Shown piece after piece: positions 9,292 to 18,465 of a stretch of DNA of 64,000 nucleotides. The translations under genes and the position numbers were made by a program. Each line of letters begins with the position of its first letter. Position 1 is the first letter of the stretch. Under the pieces are notes generated by a model, which worked only from the letters and a program-made list of their open reading frames with translations, did not search any database and was not told the origin of the DNA. Source of the DNA: Flagellatimonas centrodinii (lineage in GTDB: Bacteria; Pseudomonadota; Gammaproteobacteria; Nevskiales; Nevskiaceae); contig NZ_CP092104.1 of NCBI RefSeq assembly GCF_016918765.2, forward strand, positions 2,790,001 to 2,854,000, given 5' to 3'.

Positions 9292-10202
9292 CAGGGGATC
9301 GGCACTGCCTGGAGGATGTCGTCCGCTGTCGGCACGGCGACGCCCTGGCCGCTGGCCGGCAGCAGCCGATGACCCACCACTGCGGCGAACACCGCCTGAA
9401 CATCCTCGGGTAGCACGCCACTGCGATCGTCGAGATAGGCCCACGCCTGCGCAGCGCGCTTCAGACCCAACCCGGCGCGGGGTGACAAGCCCTGACGCAG
9501 GCCCGGATGCTCGCGGGTGTAGGTGATGAGTGCCAGCAGGTAGTCGATCAGTGCCGGGCTGGTGCGGATGGCGCTGACCTCGGCCTGCGCCTGCTGCAGG
9601 CCCTCGGGTGGCAGCGCGGCGGGCATCGACGCCAGCAGGTCCCGCCGGTCCCGCTCGACCAGCAGCGCCCGCTCGGCATCGGCGGGCGGATAGCCCATCG
9701 ACAGTCGGAGCAGGAACCGGTCGAGCTGGCTTTCCGGCAGCGGAAACACCCCGACCTGGGTGGTCGGGTTCTGGGTGGCAATCACGAAGAAGGGAGAAGG
9801 CAGCGGGCGTGTCTGCCCCTCTACGGTGACCTGGCTTTCCTCCATCGCCTCCAGTAGCGCCGACTGGGTCTTGGGGCTGGCGCGGTTCACCTCGTCCGCG
9901 AGGATCAACTGGGCGAAGATCGGACCGGCATGGAAGCGGAAGCTGCTGGTGGCGGATTCGTAGACCGAGACGCCAACGATATCGGCCGGTAACAGATCGG
10001 CGGTGAACTGGATGCGCTGGAAATCGAGCCCGAGCACCCGCGCGAAGGCCAGCGCAAGCGTGGTCTTGCCGACGCCGGGGACGTCTTCCACCAGCAGATG
10101 GCCGCGGGCCAGCAAACCACTCATGGCCAAACGCAGCACCTGCGGTTTGCCCAGCACCACTTCGTTGAGGCGGTTCAGCGCCTCGTCGAGACGACGTTTC
10201 AT
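9291..10202 (-). CDS. moxR: MoxR-family AAA+ ATPase
   Basis: A 303-residue AAA+ ATPase with Walker A GVGKTT at residues 43-48 and Walker B LILADEVNRA around D103-E104. Sensor 1 is ATQNPTTQVG and the arginine-finger region is PESQLDRFL. The C-terminal lid has the MoxR-typical SPRAGLGLKRAAQAWA. MoxR proteins act as chaperone-like partners of VWA/DUF58 proteins encoded beside them. I chose ATG 10202; a TTG three codons upstream is possible. The promoter must lie in the divergent gap with the patatin gene. Confidence 0.9.
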   Translation of the reverse strand: MKRRLDEALNRLNEVVLGKPQVLRLAMSGLLARGHLLVEDVPGVGKTTLALAFARVLGLDFQRIQFTADLLPADIVGVSVYESATSSFRFHAGPIFAQLILADEVNRASPKTQSALLEAMEESQVTVEGQTRPLPSPFFVIATQNPTTQVGVFPLPESQLDRFLLRLSMGYPPADAERALLVERDRRDLLASMPAALPPEGLQQAQAEVSAIRTSPALIDYLLALITYTREHPGLRQGLSPRAGLGLKRAAQAWAYLDDRSGVLPEDVQAVFAAVVGHRLLPASGQGVAVPTADDILQAVPIP

Positions 10203-10361
10203 GGAGATCAAGCGTAGGAAAGTGGGTTGAGTCTACGCAAAGCCCGTGCCTTGCGGGGCGACCGGACGGTGCGATTGCCGGGGTTGAACGCGGGCCCCGA
10301 CGATTGCCCCTACCATCGGCATCGGTCACCATACCGTCATTCAATGTAAAGGAGAGGTGTC

Positions 10362-11855
10362 ATGGATCGGACCCTTCGCGATCTGCACCGTGAACTCGAC
10401 GCGGCACAGGACTACACCACCTGGCGGGAGGTCGCAGGTGCGCTCGATCACCGCGAGGGCCGTGACGAGTGGAAGGAAGACGACACCTCGGACGATTTCG
10501 ATTGGCGACTGATCCGGTCACGGCTGCGGCAAGTACGGCAAATGCGGGCCGACGGCCAGTGGGACAAGTTGCGCCATCACCTGCGACAGGGGCTGCACTG
10601 GAATCTCGGCAACCTCGGCAACCCGCTTCTGTACGGGCGTGCCCGGGTCGGCACCAAGGCCCTGGTCCATGACTACGTTCAGGAGATCTCCGACGCGCTG
10701 ATGGCGCTGGCAGCCGCCGACACCAAGATCTTCTCGCACGACGACAAGCTCAAATTCTTTCGTGAGCTTGAACAGTCATTCGGCCGCTCGGCGCTGATGC
10801 TGTCAGGGGGCGCCACCCTCGGCCTGTTCCATGTCGGCGTGGTCAAGGCGCTCTACCTGGAGGGAATTCTGCCAAGCGTGCTGTCGGGCTCCAGTGCCGG
10901 TTCCATCGTCGCCTCCACCGTGGCTGCGCGGGCACCGCATGAAGCCGAGGAATTGCTCGATCCGGAGAACGTCTACCACCGCTTCTGGCGCCTGTTGCCG
11001 TGGCGTCTCTGGTGGCGGCGCGGCGCGATCATGGACCAGTCCCAGCTGCGGCGTGCGCTGGAAAAGAACATCCCTGACCTGACGTTCGGTGAGGCACATC
11101 GCCGCTCAGGGCGTATTGTCAATATTACCGTTTCACCGGCCGGACTGAACCAGCCGCCGCGCCTGCTGAACTACCTGACCTTTCCTTACCTCTACCTGCA
11201 CGAAGCGATTCTCGCCTCCTGTGCGGTGCCGATCCTGTTCCCGCCAGTCATGTTGATGACCCAGGATGAGCACGACAGTCGGGTGCCCTACATGCCATTG
11301 CTGCGGTGGAACGACGGCAGTCTCAAGTCGGACCTGCCGACGCTGCGCCTGCGCCGTCTGCACAACGTCAATCATTTCATCGTCAGTCAGACCAACCCGC
11401 ATGTGCTGCCCTTCATCAGCAAGCGTGAACCCGGCAGCGACGGGCTCGCCAACTCGGCGCGCGATTTTGCCCGGTCCAGTGCGCGCGGCAGCGTCAAGAG
11501 CGTGGTCGACCTCGCCCGAAAGGCGATGCCGATTGCCGGGCGCGCGCGCAAGACGCTGGATGTGGCCTCCAGCGTGCTCGATCAGGACTACCGCGGCAAT
11601 ATCAATATTTTCCCCGAGGTGAGTCTGTGGCGGTATGCCAATGTCACCTCGAATCCGAGCCTCGAATCGATTCACCGCTTCGTCCGCGAAGGTGAACGGG
11701 CCACCTGGCCGCGGATCGAAATGATCCGCAACCAGACCCTCATCAGCCAGACTCTGGCGGCCTGCCTGTCGGTCCTCGAAGGGCGAACCCAGCCGGCCGA
11801 GCCGAGCCGGTCGCCTCCGCGGAAAGCGGAGCTGCGGGTGGTGCGGTCCCGCTAG
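10362..11855 (+). CDS. Patatin-like phospholipase with DUF3336 N-terminus
   Basis: A 497-residue serine lipase. The N-terminal ~140 residues are the DUF3336 domain (begins MDRTLRDLHREL), also found on yeast triacylglycerol lipases. The patatin domain starts with the oxyanion motif SGGATLGLFH. The nucleophile is S178 in G-S-S-A-G, and the dyad partner is D318 in NDGS. A basic C-terminal tail may bind membranes. A strong Shine-Dalgarno AAGGAGAGG lies upstream. It probably deacylates phospholipid or triacylglycerol; the substrate is inferred only. It converges on the response-regulator gene with a 26-bp gap. Confidence 0.87.
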   Translation: MDRTLRDLHRELDAAQDYTTWREVAGALDHREGRDEWKEDDTSDDFDWRLIRSRLRQVRQMRADGQWDKLRHHLRQGLHWNLGNLGNPLLYGRARVGTKALVHDYVQEISDALMALAAADTKIFSHDDKLKFFRELEQSFGRSALMLSGGATLGLFHVGVVKALYLEGILPSVLSGSSAGSIVASTVAARAPHEAEELLDPENVYHRFWRLLPWRLWWRRGAIMDQSQLRRALEKNIPDLTFGEAHRRSGRIVNITVSPAGLNQPPRLLNYLTFPYLYLHEAILASCAVPILFPPVMLMTQDEHDSRVPYMPLLRWNDGSLKSDLPTLRLRRLHNVNHFIVSQTNPHVLPFISKREPGSDGLANSARDFARSSARGSVKSVVDLARKAMPIAGRARKTLDVASSVLDQDYRGNINIFPEVSLWRYANVTSNPSLESIHRFVREGERATWPRIEMIRNQTLISQTLAACLSVLEGRTQPAEPSRSPPRKAELRVVRSR

Positions 11856-11881
11856 CGGGAACGGGATGGGGGTCGGTCGGA

Positions 11882-12526
11882 TCAGCCGTTGGGGTTGACC
11901 AGGCCCATGCGCGCCGCCTGCAGGGTGGCTTCAGCGCGGCTGGTGACATTGAGTTTGCGATAGACCGTCTTGATGAAGCCGGCGGCGGTATTGCGGGTGA
12001 CACCGAGCTGCGCCGCCACCTCCGGGAGCCGGAAGCCCTTGGCAATCAGGGTCAAGGTTTCGCGTTCACGCGGCGATAATTTGGCGCCACTTTCATCCGC
12101 GCCGCCTTCGTCGCCGAAGACCCGCAGCAGTCGTTGGGCGATGGCGGGCGACAGCGGCGGTTCGCCAGCGGCAATTCCGCGTAGCGACTTCAACACCCGT
12201 TCCCGCGGCTGATCTTTCAGCAGATAGCCGGAAGCGCCAGCGCGCAAGGCCGGAAACAGGTGTCGGTCGTCGGCATAGATGGTGGTGACGACGCAGTGGC
12301 ATGCAGGGTGCGTCTGGTGCAGTTCGCGGATCAGGTCGACGCCGTAGCCATCCGGCAGGCCGAGGTCGATCAACGCGATGTCTGGCAGCCGGACATCCAG
12401 CTGCCGGCGCGCTTCGGCCAGCGATCCGGTGATGGCGACCGCAATCTCGGGGAAGGCCTCCGCCAGCATCTGGCCCAGCCATTGCGCAGGTGCTGGCAGG
12501 TCCTCAACGATCAATCCGTGCTGCAT
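11882..12526 (-). CDS. NarL/LuxR-family response regulator
   Basis: A 214-residue two-domain regulator. The receiver domain begins HGLIVED and has the phospho-acceptor D54 in ALIDLGLPDG. A linker leads to a LuxR-type helix-turn-helix (LSPRERETLTLIAKGF to the RKLNVTSRAEA segment) at about 150-214. The ATG at 12526 has a good GGAGG at 5-nt spacing; an upstream in-frame ATG at 12544 lacks one. The start lies inside the 3' end of the kinase gene (23-bp overlap), so translation is coupled. The regulon is unknown. Confidence 0.88.
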   Translation of the reverse strand: MQHGLIVEDLPAPAQWLGQMLAEAFPEIAVAITGSLAEARRQLDVRLPDIALIDLGLPDGYGVDLIRELHQTHPACHCVVTTIYADDRHLFPALRAGASGYLLKDQPRERVLKSLRGIAAGEPPLSPAIAQRLLRVFGDEGGADESGAKLSPRERETLTLIAKGFRLPEVAAQLGVTRNTAAGFIKTVYRKLNVTSRAEATLQAARMGLVNPNG

Positions 12527-13136
12527 TCGCGCCTCCGTCGGCATGCTGGAGCGCGAATCGTAGGGTCATCGCGTGGTGGTTGTCTGTTTCTTCGTAGCTC
12601 AATTCTGCGCGCAGGTCCTGCGCCCGCAGCGCCTGGTTGCGCAGTCCGCGCGCGGCGCGCCAGCCGGACATCGCTTCCCCATGCCCGTCATGCTCGATGC
12701 GGATCACCAGCACCGGCAGCCGCAACTGCAGCTCGACGGTAATCGTCGCCGGTCTGGCATGGGTCAGCGCGTTGTCGACAAACTCCGCCAGGATGCGGCG
12801 CGGGTTGAGGCGCTCCAGCGTCGTCAGCCAGACGTCCGGGAGCTGCTCGCTGCAGGGGAATCGCAGTGCCACCGGGGCATCACCCAGACGTTCCTGCAGG
12901 GTGGCGCGCCACTCGTTGAGGCATTCCTCCAGCGTGTAGCCGCGGGGGTCGAGGGTATCCAATAGGGCGCGCACATCTTCGAGCATGTGGCGCGAGCTGT
13001 TGGCGGCCGTATCGTCTACAGCCCGGTGCAGCTGGGTCAGCAGCCGGGCGCCGAGATCCTCGTGCAGATCCCGGGCAATGCGCTTGCGCAGCTGTTCGGA
13101 GGTTTCCGCCCAATGGGGCCGCAGGGTTTCGGACAT
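12504..13136 (-). CDS. Small sensorless histidine kinase (HisKA_3 type)
   Basis: About 210 residues. The dimerisation/phosphoacceptor helix has H25 in RIARDLHEDLG, as in NarX-type kinases. A HATPase domain follows, with an N-box-like EFVDNALTHA and a G1-like EHDGHGEAMSGW segment. There is no transmembrane helix and no PAS/GAF/HAMP module. The ATG at 13136 is the best fit to the family but has no clear Shine-Dalgarno; ATG 13163 would add nine residues. It overlaps the response-regulator gene it presumably phosphorylates. The signal must come from a partner protein or be cytoplasmic. Confidence 0.78.
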   Translation of the reverse strand: MSETLRPHWAETSEQLRKRIARDLHEDLGARLLTQLHRAVDDTAANSSRHMLEDVRALLDTLDPRGYTLEECLNEWRATLQERLGDAPVALRFPCSEQLPDVWLTTLERLNPRRILAEFVDNALTHARPATITVELQLRLPVLVIRIEHDGHGEAMSGWRAARGLRNQALRAQDLRAELSYEETDNHHAMTLRFALQHADGGANAARIDR

Positions 13137-13273
13137 TGGGGGAGGCTGACGTGCTGCCCGCATCGGGGTCAATCGACGACCCCCATCTACGGGGTGCAGG
13201 GCACCTCCCTGTCGCGGCTGTGGCCTGCCGCGAGGTCGCGGCGGGGGGGCGTATCCGATAAACTGACGGGCTT

Positions 13274-13361
13274 GGAGAAGTGGCAGAGTGGTCGATTGCG
13301 GCGGTCTTGAAAACCGCTGAACCGCAAGGTTCCGGGGGTTCGAATCCCTCCTTCTCCGCCA
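13274..13361 (+). tRNA. tRNA-Ser (anticodon UGA)
   Basis: The acceptor arms GGAGAAG/CTTCTCC pair perfectly. The anticodon loop is CTTGAAA with anticodon TGA, a long variable arm follows, the T-loop is GTTCGAATC, and the CCA end is encoded. The 88-nt length and long variable arm confirm a class II serine tRNA. No integrase or duplicated 3' end is nearby, so it is not an occupied attachment site. Confidence 0.97.
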
Positions 13362-13434
13362 AAGTATCGATTTTCGGCCTGCGTGCAGCCGCCGCGGCCG
13401 CCTGCCCACCTTTCCAGCTTCGGAGCCTGTCCTG

Positions 13435-14457
13435 ATGAATCCCGAGACCCTCAACCAGACCGCCCTTGCCATGGTGGCACCCGGCCGCGGCCTCCTGGCA
13501 GCGGACGAATCCACCGGCACGATCAAGAAGCGGTTCGACTCCATCGGTGTCGAGAACACCGAGCTCAACCGTCAGACCTATCGCGACATGCTGTTCACCA
13601 CCGAGGGCTTCGAGCAGCACACTTCGGGCGTCATCCTGTTCGAGGAGACCCTGTTCCAGAAGTCGCTGGCCGGCGTGCCGTTCCCCGAACTGTTGGCGTC
13701 GAAAGGGGTGGTTCCGGGGATCAAGGTCGACAAGGGCGCGCAGCCGTTGGCCAATGCCCATCCGGATGAAACCGTGACCGAGGGGCTCGACGGGCTGCGC
13801 GGACGGTTGGAGAAGTACAAGACCGCCGGTGCGCGCTTCGCCAAGTGGCGTGCGGTCATCAACATCACCGACAACGCCCCGACCGACTACGCCATCCATG
13901 TCAACGCCCACGCACTGGCGCGCTATGCGGCGCTGTGCCAGGAACACGACATCGTGCCCATCGTCGAGCCGGAAGTGCTGATGGATGGTGATCACGCCAT
14001 CGAGGTTTGCGAAGAAGTGACCGACCTCGTGCTCGATGCGGTGTTCGCCGAGCTGTCGGCGCAGAACATTCTTCTCGAAGGCATTGTCCTCAAGCCCAAC
14101 ATGGTGGTGTCCGGCAAGAAGTGTCCGGACCAGGCGGGTGTGGATGAGGTCGCCGAGCGCACCGTGCGGGTACTGCGCCGCCGGGTGCCGGCCGCAGTGC
14201 CGGGCATTGCGTTCCTTTCGGGGGGGCAGAGCGATGTCGATGCCACCGCGCATCTGGATGCGATGAACCGTCTCGGAGGCCTGCCGTGGTCGCTGACCTT
14301 CAGCTACGGGCGTGCGCTGCAGGCGGCAGCCTTGAAGGCCTGGGGTGGCCAGACAGGCAAGCTTGATGCCGGCCGTGCTGCCCACCTGCATCGCGCCAAA
14401 ATGAACGGTCTGGCCGCCCGCGGCCAATGGACCACCGCGCAGGAACAGTCGGCCTGA
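13435..14457 (+). CDS. Class I fructose-bisphosphate aldolase
   Basis: Cleaves fructose-1,6-bisphosphate through a Schiff base. The 340-residue protein is the eukaryote-like class I form (AADESTGTIKKRF near the N-terminus). The Schiff-base lysine is K220 in VLKPNMV, and the phosphate-binding SGGQS segment follows near residue 262. GGAG precedes the ATG by about 9-10 nt. The next gene starts 4 nt after its stop. Enolase is also in this window, but no other glycolysis gene is adjacent. Confidence 0.94.
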   Translation: MNPETLNQTALAMVAPGRGLLAADESTGTIKKRFDSIGVENTELNRQTYRDMLFTTEGFEQHTSGVILFEETLFQKSLAGVPFPELLASKGVVPGIKVDKGAQPLANAHPDETVTEGLDGLRGRLEKYKTAGARFAKWRAVINITDNAPTDYAIHVNAHALARYAALCQEHDIVPIVEPEVLMDGDHAIEVCEEVTDLVLDAVFAELSAQNILLEGIVLKPNMVVSGKKCPDQAGVDEVAERTVRVLRRRVPAAVPGIAFLSGGQSDVDATAHLDAMNRLGGLPWSLTFSYGRALQAAALKAWGGQTGKLDAGRAAHLHRAKMNGLAARGQWTTAQEQSA

Positions 14458-14461
14458 TCGG

Positions 14462-15373
14462 GTGGGCGTCACCCTCGACGGCAAGCTGGTGGTGGCGCTG
14501 TCGTCGAGGGCGCTGTTCGACTTCGAGGAAGAAAACCGCATTTTCGAAGCGGAGGCCGACCACGCCTACATGAAGCTGCAGTTGGAGCGCATGGAGACTC
14601 CGGCCCGGCCGGGGGTGGCGTTCCCGCTGGTGAAGAAGTTGCTCGCGTTCAACACCGGTGAGCAGGCGCGGGTTGAAGTGGTGTTGTTGTCTCGCAATGA
14701 CCCGGTGTCAGGGATGCGAGCGTTTCGCTCGGCAGCGCATCACGACCTTGCCATCGAGAGGGGGATGTTCACCCGCGGACGCCCCCCGTTCCGATACCTG
14801 GACGCCCTGCGCGCCCACCTGTTCCTGTCGATGAACGAAGACGACGTGCGCGCGGCGCTGGTGGCAGGGGTGCCGGCTGCCCGCGTATTTGCCCACTCGG
14901 CGCGGGCTTCCGAGGCGCATGTCAACGAGATCCGTATCGCCTTCGACGGCGACGCAGTCCTGTTTTCGGATGAGGCTGAACAAGTGTTCCAGGATCAGGG
15001 GCTGGATGCCTTTACCCGGCACGAGCAGGACGCCGTCAGTCGGCCGTTGCCTCCGGGGCCTTTCAAGCCCCTGCTGCAGGCCCTGCACACCTTGCAGAAG
15101 GCTGCCGGGACGTCGGTGCCGGTGCGCTTGCGGACAGCGCTGGTCACTGCCCGCAGCGCGCCCGCCCACGAGCGCGCCATTCGAACCCTGATGGCCTGGG
15201 GCCTGGAGGTGGACGAAGCCATGTTCCTCGGCGGGCTCGACAAGGGTCGTTTCCTGCACGCCTTCGAGCCGGACTTCTTCTTCGACGACCAGACCCGCCA
15301 CTGCGACTCTGCGGCCGAGGTGGTCCCCACCGGACACGTCGCCGGCGGTCGACTCAACCGAGTACCTGACTGA
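14462..15373 (+). CDS. 5'-nucleotidase (cytosolic type IA-like)
   Basis: Dephosphorylates nucleoside 5'-monophosphates. The 303-residue protein begins with GTG and reads LVVALSSRALFDFEEENRIF, then the PLVKKLLAFN and VVLLSRNDPVSGMR blocks typical of the NT5C1-type 5'-nucleotidase family (PF06189). RIAFDGDAVLFSDEAE is an HAD-like segment near residue 160. It follows the aldolase gene by 4 nt and is probably co-transcribed. A 9-bp inverted repeat (14472-14480/14502-14510) lies just inside the coding start. Its 3' end overlaps the convergent yheT gene by 20 bp. Confidence 0.85.
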   Translation: MGVTLDGKLVVALSSRALFDFEEENRIFEAEADHAYMKLQLERMETPARPGVAFPLVKKLLAFNTGEQARVEVVLLSRNDPVSGMRAFRSAAHHDLAIERGMFTRGRPPFRYLDALRAHLFLSMNEDDVRAALVAGVPAARVFAHSARASEAHVNEIRIAFDGDAVLFSDEAEQVFQDQGLDAFTRHEQDAVSRPLPPGPFKPLLQALHTLQKAAGTSVPVRLRTALVTARSAPAHERAIRTLMAWGLEVDEAMFLGGLDKGRFLHAFEPDFFFDDQTRHCDSAAEVVPTGHVAGGRLNRVPD

Positions 15374-16352
15374 CCTGTGCCACCGCCCAGCGCTCGCTCC
15401 AGCTGTGCAGGCTGTAGCGGTCGACATAGCCGCAGTGGCCGCCGTGACGCGTGCGCTGAAAATCACGCACCGCACCCTCCGTCCCCAGCCCGTCGAAATC
15501 GGCGGCCGGAATCACCGAGTCATCTTCTGCAGTGAGAATCGCCAGTGGCGTCGGGCTCGCCACCAGTTGAGCCGGCGTCAGGGTATAGGCTGCGAGGTAG
15601 GCCTCCATCGTCGGGTATTCGGTGTAGTCCTCAACGAATGCGCGGGTGATCTCGACAAAGCTGCGAATCCGGTAGTGACGTTGGAAATCGTATTCACCCG
15701 GCCAGGCGGCTGCCTTGCGTTGTAGGGTCTGGTGCCACTTGTCGATGAAGTAACGGTGGATCAGGGCAGGGCCGGCGTCGATGGCCGCCAGCGTCGCCCC
15801 CGGGGTCATGACCGGCGACACCGCCGCGCACAGCCGCGGATGCAGGCCGTGGGCCGGCCCCTGCAGGCCGACCCGCAGCGTGAAGTTCCCCCCGAGCGAG
15901 AAGCCCAGCACCACCAGCGGCAGGTCAGCGTGGGTCTGCTGCAGCTGCAGCAGTGCCGACAGCACCTCGCGCAGGCGTGCCGAGTGGAACATTTCCCGAT
16001 TGAGATGATGGGTGTCGCCGTGGTCCCGCAGGTTGAGCCGGAACAGCGCATGGCCGGCCTGATACAGCGCCGCGGCAACGCCATAGAGGTAGCTGGACTG
16101 ATGGCTGCCTTCCCAGCCGTGCAGGAGCACCACCAGCGCGCGGGCCCGTGGGTGGGGAGTGTAGTGCCCGGTCATGATCACCGGCGCGCCGTGTTCGTCC
16201 TCACAGTGCAAGGTTTCGGGGGTCGAAAGCGTACTGAGATCGATGCCGGCACGGCGCCAGATGCGAGCGGCTGGCCGTTTGCTGGCCAGCACCGACTGGA
16301 TAAATCCGCTGCGCAGCCCCGGCGGCGGCCGAAACGCTTCCAAGCGGGTCAT
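15354..16352 (-). CDS. YheT-family alpha/beta hydrolase
   Basis: A 332-residue hydrolase of the AB-hydrolase/YheT (UPF0017) family. The nucleophile elbow GFSLGG gives S152, preceded by LVVLLHGWEGS. The acid is likely in LTAEDDSVIP (about 275), and the base in RHGGHCGY (about 303). The substrate is unknown; relatives are esterases. The ATG at 16352 overlaps the dapE stop (ATGA), so it is the last gene of the dapD-dapE-yheT run. Confidence 0.87.
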   Translation of the reverse strand: MTRLEAFRPPPGLRSGFIQSVLASKRPAARIWRRAGIDLSTLSTPETLHCEDEHGAPVIMTGHYTPHPRARALVVLLHGWEGSHQSSYLYGVAAALYQAGHALFRLNLRDHGDTHHLNREMFHSARLREVLSALLQLQQTHADLPLVVLGFSLGGNFTLRVGLQGPAHGLHPRLCAAVSPVMTPGATLAAIDAGPALIHRYFIDKWHQTLQRKAAAWPGEYDFQRHYRIRSFVEITRAFVEDYTEYPTMEAYLAAYTLTPAQLVASPTPLAILTAEDDSVIPAADFDGLGTEGAVRDFQRTRHGGHCGYVDRYSLHSWSERWAVAQVSQVLG

Positions 16353-17491
16353 GTCGCGACCAGCAGCCGGACCAGAATGTCTTCGTAGAGCGCTGACAGT
16401 GGCGCCAGATCTGCCACGCGGACATGCTCGTCCACCTTGTGAATGGACGCGTTGATCGGTCCGATCTCGACCGTCTGCGCCCCCCAGGGGGCGATGAAGC
16501 GGGCATCCGAGGTCCCGCCGCCAGTAAACAACTGCGGATCACGTCCGGTCACCGACCGGATTGCCGCGCGGGCAGCATCGATCAGTGCGCCCTGCTCGGT
16601 GAGGAACGGTTCACCCGAAACCTGCCAGTCGAGGGTGTAGCGCAGGCCCTCCCGGTCGAGCAGTGCATGAACGCGTGCGCGCAGGCTGTCGGCGGTTGAT
16701 GCAGTACAGAAGCGGAAATTGAAGACCACGTCGAGCGCGCCGGGCACCACGTTGTTGGCACCCGTGCCGGCATGGATATTGGAGATCTGGAACGAGGTTG
16801 GCGGAAAATGGGCGTTGCCGTCGTCCCAGCGTTCCGCCGCCAGCGCCGCCAGCGCCGGGCCGAACCGTAGGATGGGGTTCTCGACCAGATGTGGATAGGC
16901 GACATGTCCCTGGCGCCCCTCGATCCGCAGGATGCCGTTGAGCGAGCCCCGTCGGCCGACCATGATGCGGTCGCCCAGCGCTTCGTTGCTGGAGGCCTCG
17001 CCGACAATGGCGTAATCGGGCACCACGCCCCGTGCCTTCAGCACCTCGACCACATGGCGGGTGCCATGCCGCGCCACGCCTTCCTCATCGCTGGTGATGA
17101 GGAAGGCCAGGGTGCCGCGCCAATCATCACGGGCCACAAAGCGTTCGACGGCACAGACCATGGCGGCGATGCCGGACTTCATGTCAGCCGCGCCGCGGCC
17201 ATAAAGCACGCCGTCGCGTTCGCTGGGTTCGAACGGGTCGGACGACCAGGCCTCCAGCGGGCCGGTGGGGACCACATCGGTATGCCCGGCGAGGATCATC
17301 AGTGGGCCGTCGCCTCGCGACAGGGTTGCCCACAGATTGGTGACACCCTCGGCATTCAGCCACTCGGCCTGAAAGCCGAGGGGTGCGAGACGCGACATCA
17401 GCAGCCGGCAGCAGTCATCGTCGTTGGGGGTCAGCGAGCGGCGGGCAATCAACGCCCGGGTGAGAAGCAATGTGTCGTCGGCAGCGCCCAT
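16349..17491 (-). CDS. dapE: Succinyl-diaminopimelate desuccinylase
   Basis: Zinc-dependent M20 peptidase-family enzyme of the lysine/diaminopimelate pathway. The 380-residue protein shows the metal motif LAGHTDVVPTGP near residue 64, GRGAADMKSG, the catalytic Glu pair in TSDEEG, and the GGTSDARF segment near the C-terminus. The frame is open upstream to 17659 but this is not family-like; ATG 17491 gives the expected MGAADDTLLLTRALIARRS start. It sits downstream of dapD, two steps earlier in the same pathway. Confidence 0.95.
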   Translation of the reverse strand: MGAADDTLLLTRALIARRSLTPNDDDCCRLLMSRLAPLGFQAEWLNAEGVTNLWATLSRGDGPLMILAGHTDVVPTGPLEAWSSDPFEPSERDGVLYGRGAADMKSGIAAMVCAVERFVARDDWRGTLAFLITSDEEGVARHGTRHVVEVLKARGVVPDYAIVGEASSNEALGDRIMVGRRGSLNGILRIEGRQGHVAYPHLVENPILRFGPALAALAAERWDDGNAHFPPTSFQISNIHAGTGANNVVPGALDVVFNFRFCTASTADSLRARVHALLDREGLRYTLDWQVSGEPFLTEQGALIDAARAAIRSVTGRDPQLFTGGGTSDARFIAPWGAQTVEIGPINASIHKVDEHVRVADLAPLSALYEDILVRLLVAT

Positions 17492-17532
17492 GACAGTCTC
17501 GATTGGGAACCGTGCAAGGATAGCGGTCGGAT

Positions 17533-17561
17533 GCCGGGGCCGGTGAATGGCCGGCCCCGGC
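17533..17561 (-). other. Hairpin between dapD and dapE
   Basis: A perfect 11-bp GC-only inverted repeat (GCCGGGGCCGG / CCGGCCCCGGC) with a 7-nt loop lies in the 77-bp gap. It has no U-tract on the minus strand. It may partly terminate or stabilise the dapD mRNA end; a REP-like role is unproven because no second copy is seen. Confidence 0.4.
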
Positions 17562-17568
17562 TTTGACA

Positions 17569-18393
17569 TCAGCCGCTGGCCTGCGCCTCGCGCAACAGCT
17601 CGTTGATGCCGGTCTTGGCGCGGGTCTTGTCGTCCACTCGTTTGACGATGACCGCACAATTCAGGTGGTAGCGGCCGCCATCACGGGGCAGGCTGCCGGC
17701 CACGACGACGCTGCCGGGCGGCACCGCGCCGAAGCTGGTGGTCTGCGTTTCGCGGTCATAGATCGGGGTGCTGGCGCCAATGAAGACACCCATCGAGATG
17801 ACGCTGCCCCGGCCGATCACCACCCCTTCAACGATCTCGCTGCGGGCGCCGATGAAGCAGTCGTCCTCGATGATCGTCGGGTTGGCCTGCAACGGCTCGA
17901 GGACCCCGCCGATGCCGACGCCCCCTGACAGGTGCACGTTTGCCCCGATCTGGGCGCAGGAGCCGACGGTTGCCCAGGTGTCGACCATGGTGCCGCTGCC
18001 AACCCAGGCGCCGATATTGACGTAGCTGGGCATCAGCACCGCGTTGGGAGCGATGTAGGCGCCACGACGTACCGCCGCCGGGGGCACCACTCGCGCACCC
18101 TGGCGGGCGAAATCGTCCGCGCTCCAGCCTTCGAACTTGAGTGGCACCTTGTCGAAGCCGCGCAGGGCGCCCATGTCCACCGGCGCATTGTCCTGCAGGC
18201 GGAACGACAGCAGCACCGCCTTCTTCAGCCAGGCATTGACCTGCCAACCGCCATCGACCGGCTCGGCCACCCGCGCCTCGCCGCGATCGAGCAGCCCGAT
18301 AGCCTGCTCGACCGGATCGCGCATGGCAGGGTTTTGTGCATCGAATTCGGCGCGGTTGTCCCAGAGGGCATCAAGGGTGGCTTGCAAGGTCAT
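17569..18393 (-). CDS. dapD: 2,3,4,5-tetrahydropyridine-2,6-dicarboxylate N-succinyltransferase
   Basis: Succinylates tetrahydrodipicolinate in the succinylase branch of lysine/diaminopimelate synthesis. The 274-residue protein has an alpha-helical N-terminal domain. A left-handed beta-helix of hexapeptide repeats follows (from about residue 105), including [19 protein letters not shown] and [15 protein letters not shown] chose ATG 18393 because AGGA lies 7 nt upstream; the in-frame ATG at 18399 overlaps that site. Confidence 0.95.
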   Translation of the reverse strand: MTLQATLDALWDNRAEFDAQNPAMRDPVEQAIGLLDRGEARVAEPVDGGWQVNAWLKKAVLLSFRLQDNAPVDMGALRGFDKVPLKFEGWSADDFARQGARVVPPAAVRRGAYIAPNAVLMPSYVNIGAWVGSGTMVDTWATVGSCAQIGANVHLSGGVGIGGVLEPLQANPTIIEDDCFIGARSEIVEGVVIGRGSVISMGVFIGASTPIYDRETQTTSFGAVPPGSVVVAGSLPRDGGRYHLNCAVIVKRVDDKTRAKTGINELLREAQASG

Positions 18394-18465
18394 GGTCATT
18401 CCTGGAATGTCGATAGGTATCGGTATGGGGAGCGCGGCGCGATTCATGCCGCAACATGGCGCTGC

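Noticed and set aside
13274-13361. tRNA-Ser as an integration site for a mobile element
   Set aside because: No integrase, no direct repeat of the tRNA 3' end and only housekeeping genes follow.
14472-14510. 9-bp inverted repeat CCCTCGACG/CGTCGAGGG at the nucleotidase start
   Set aside because: The loop is 21 nt and the arms encode normal protein; too weak to claim regulation.
12880-14541. 553-codon minus-strand frame over the tRNA-Ser and aldolase
   Set aside because: It runs through a clear tRNA gene and antisense to aldolase, so it cannot be a single real gene.
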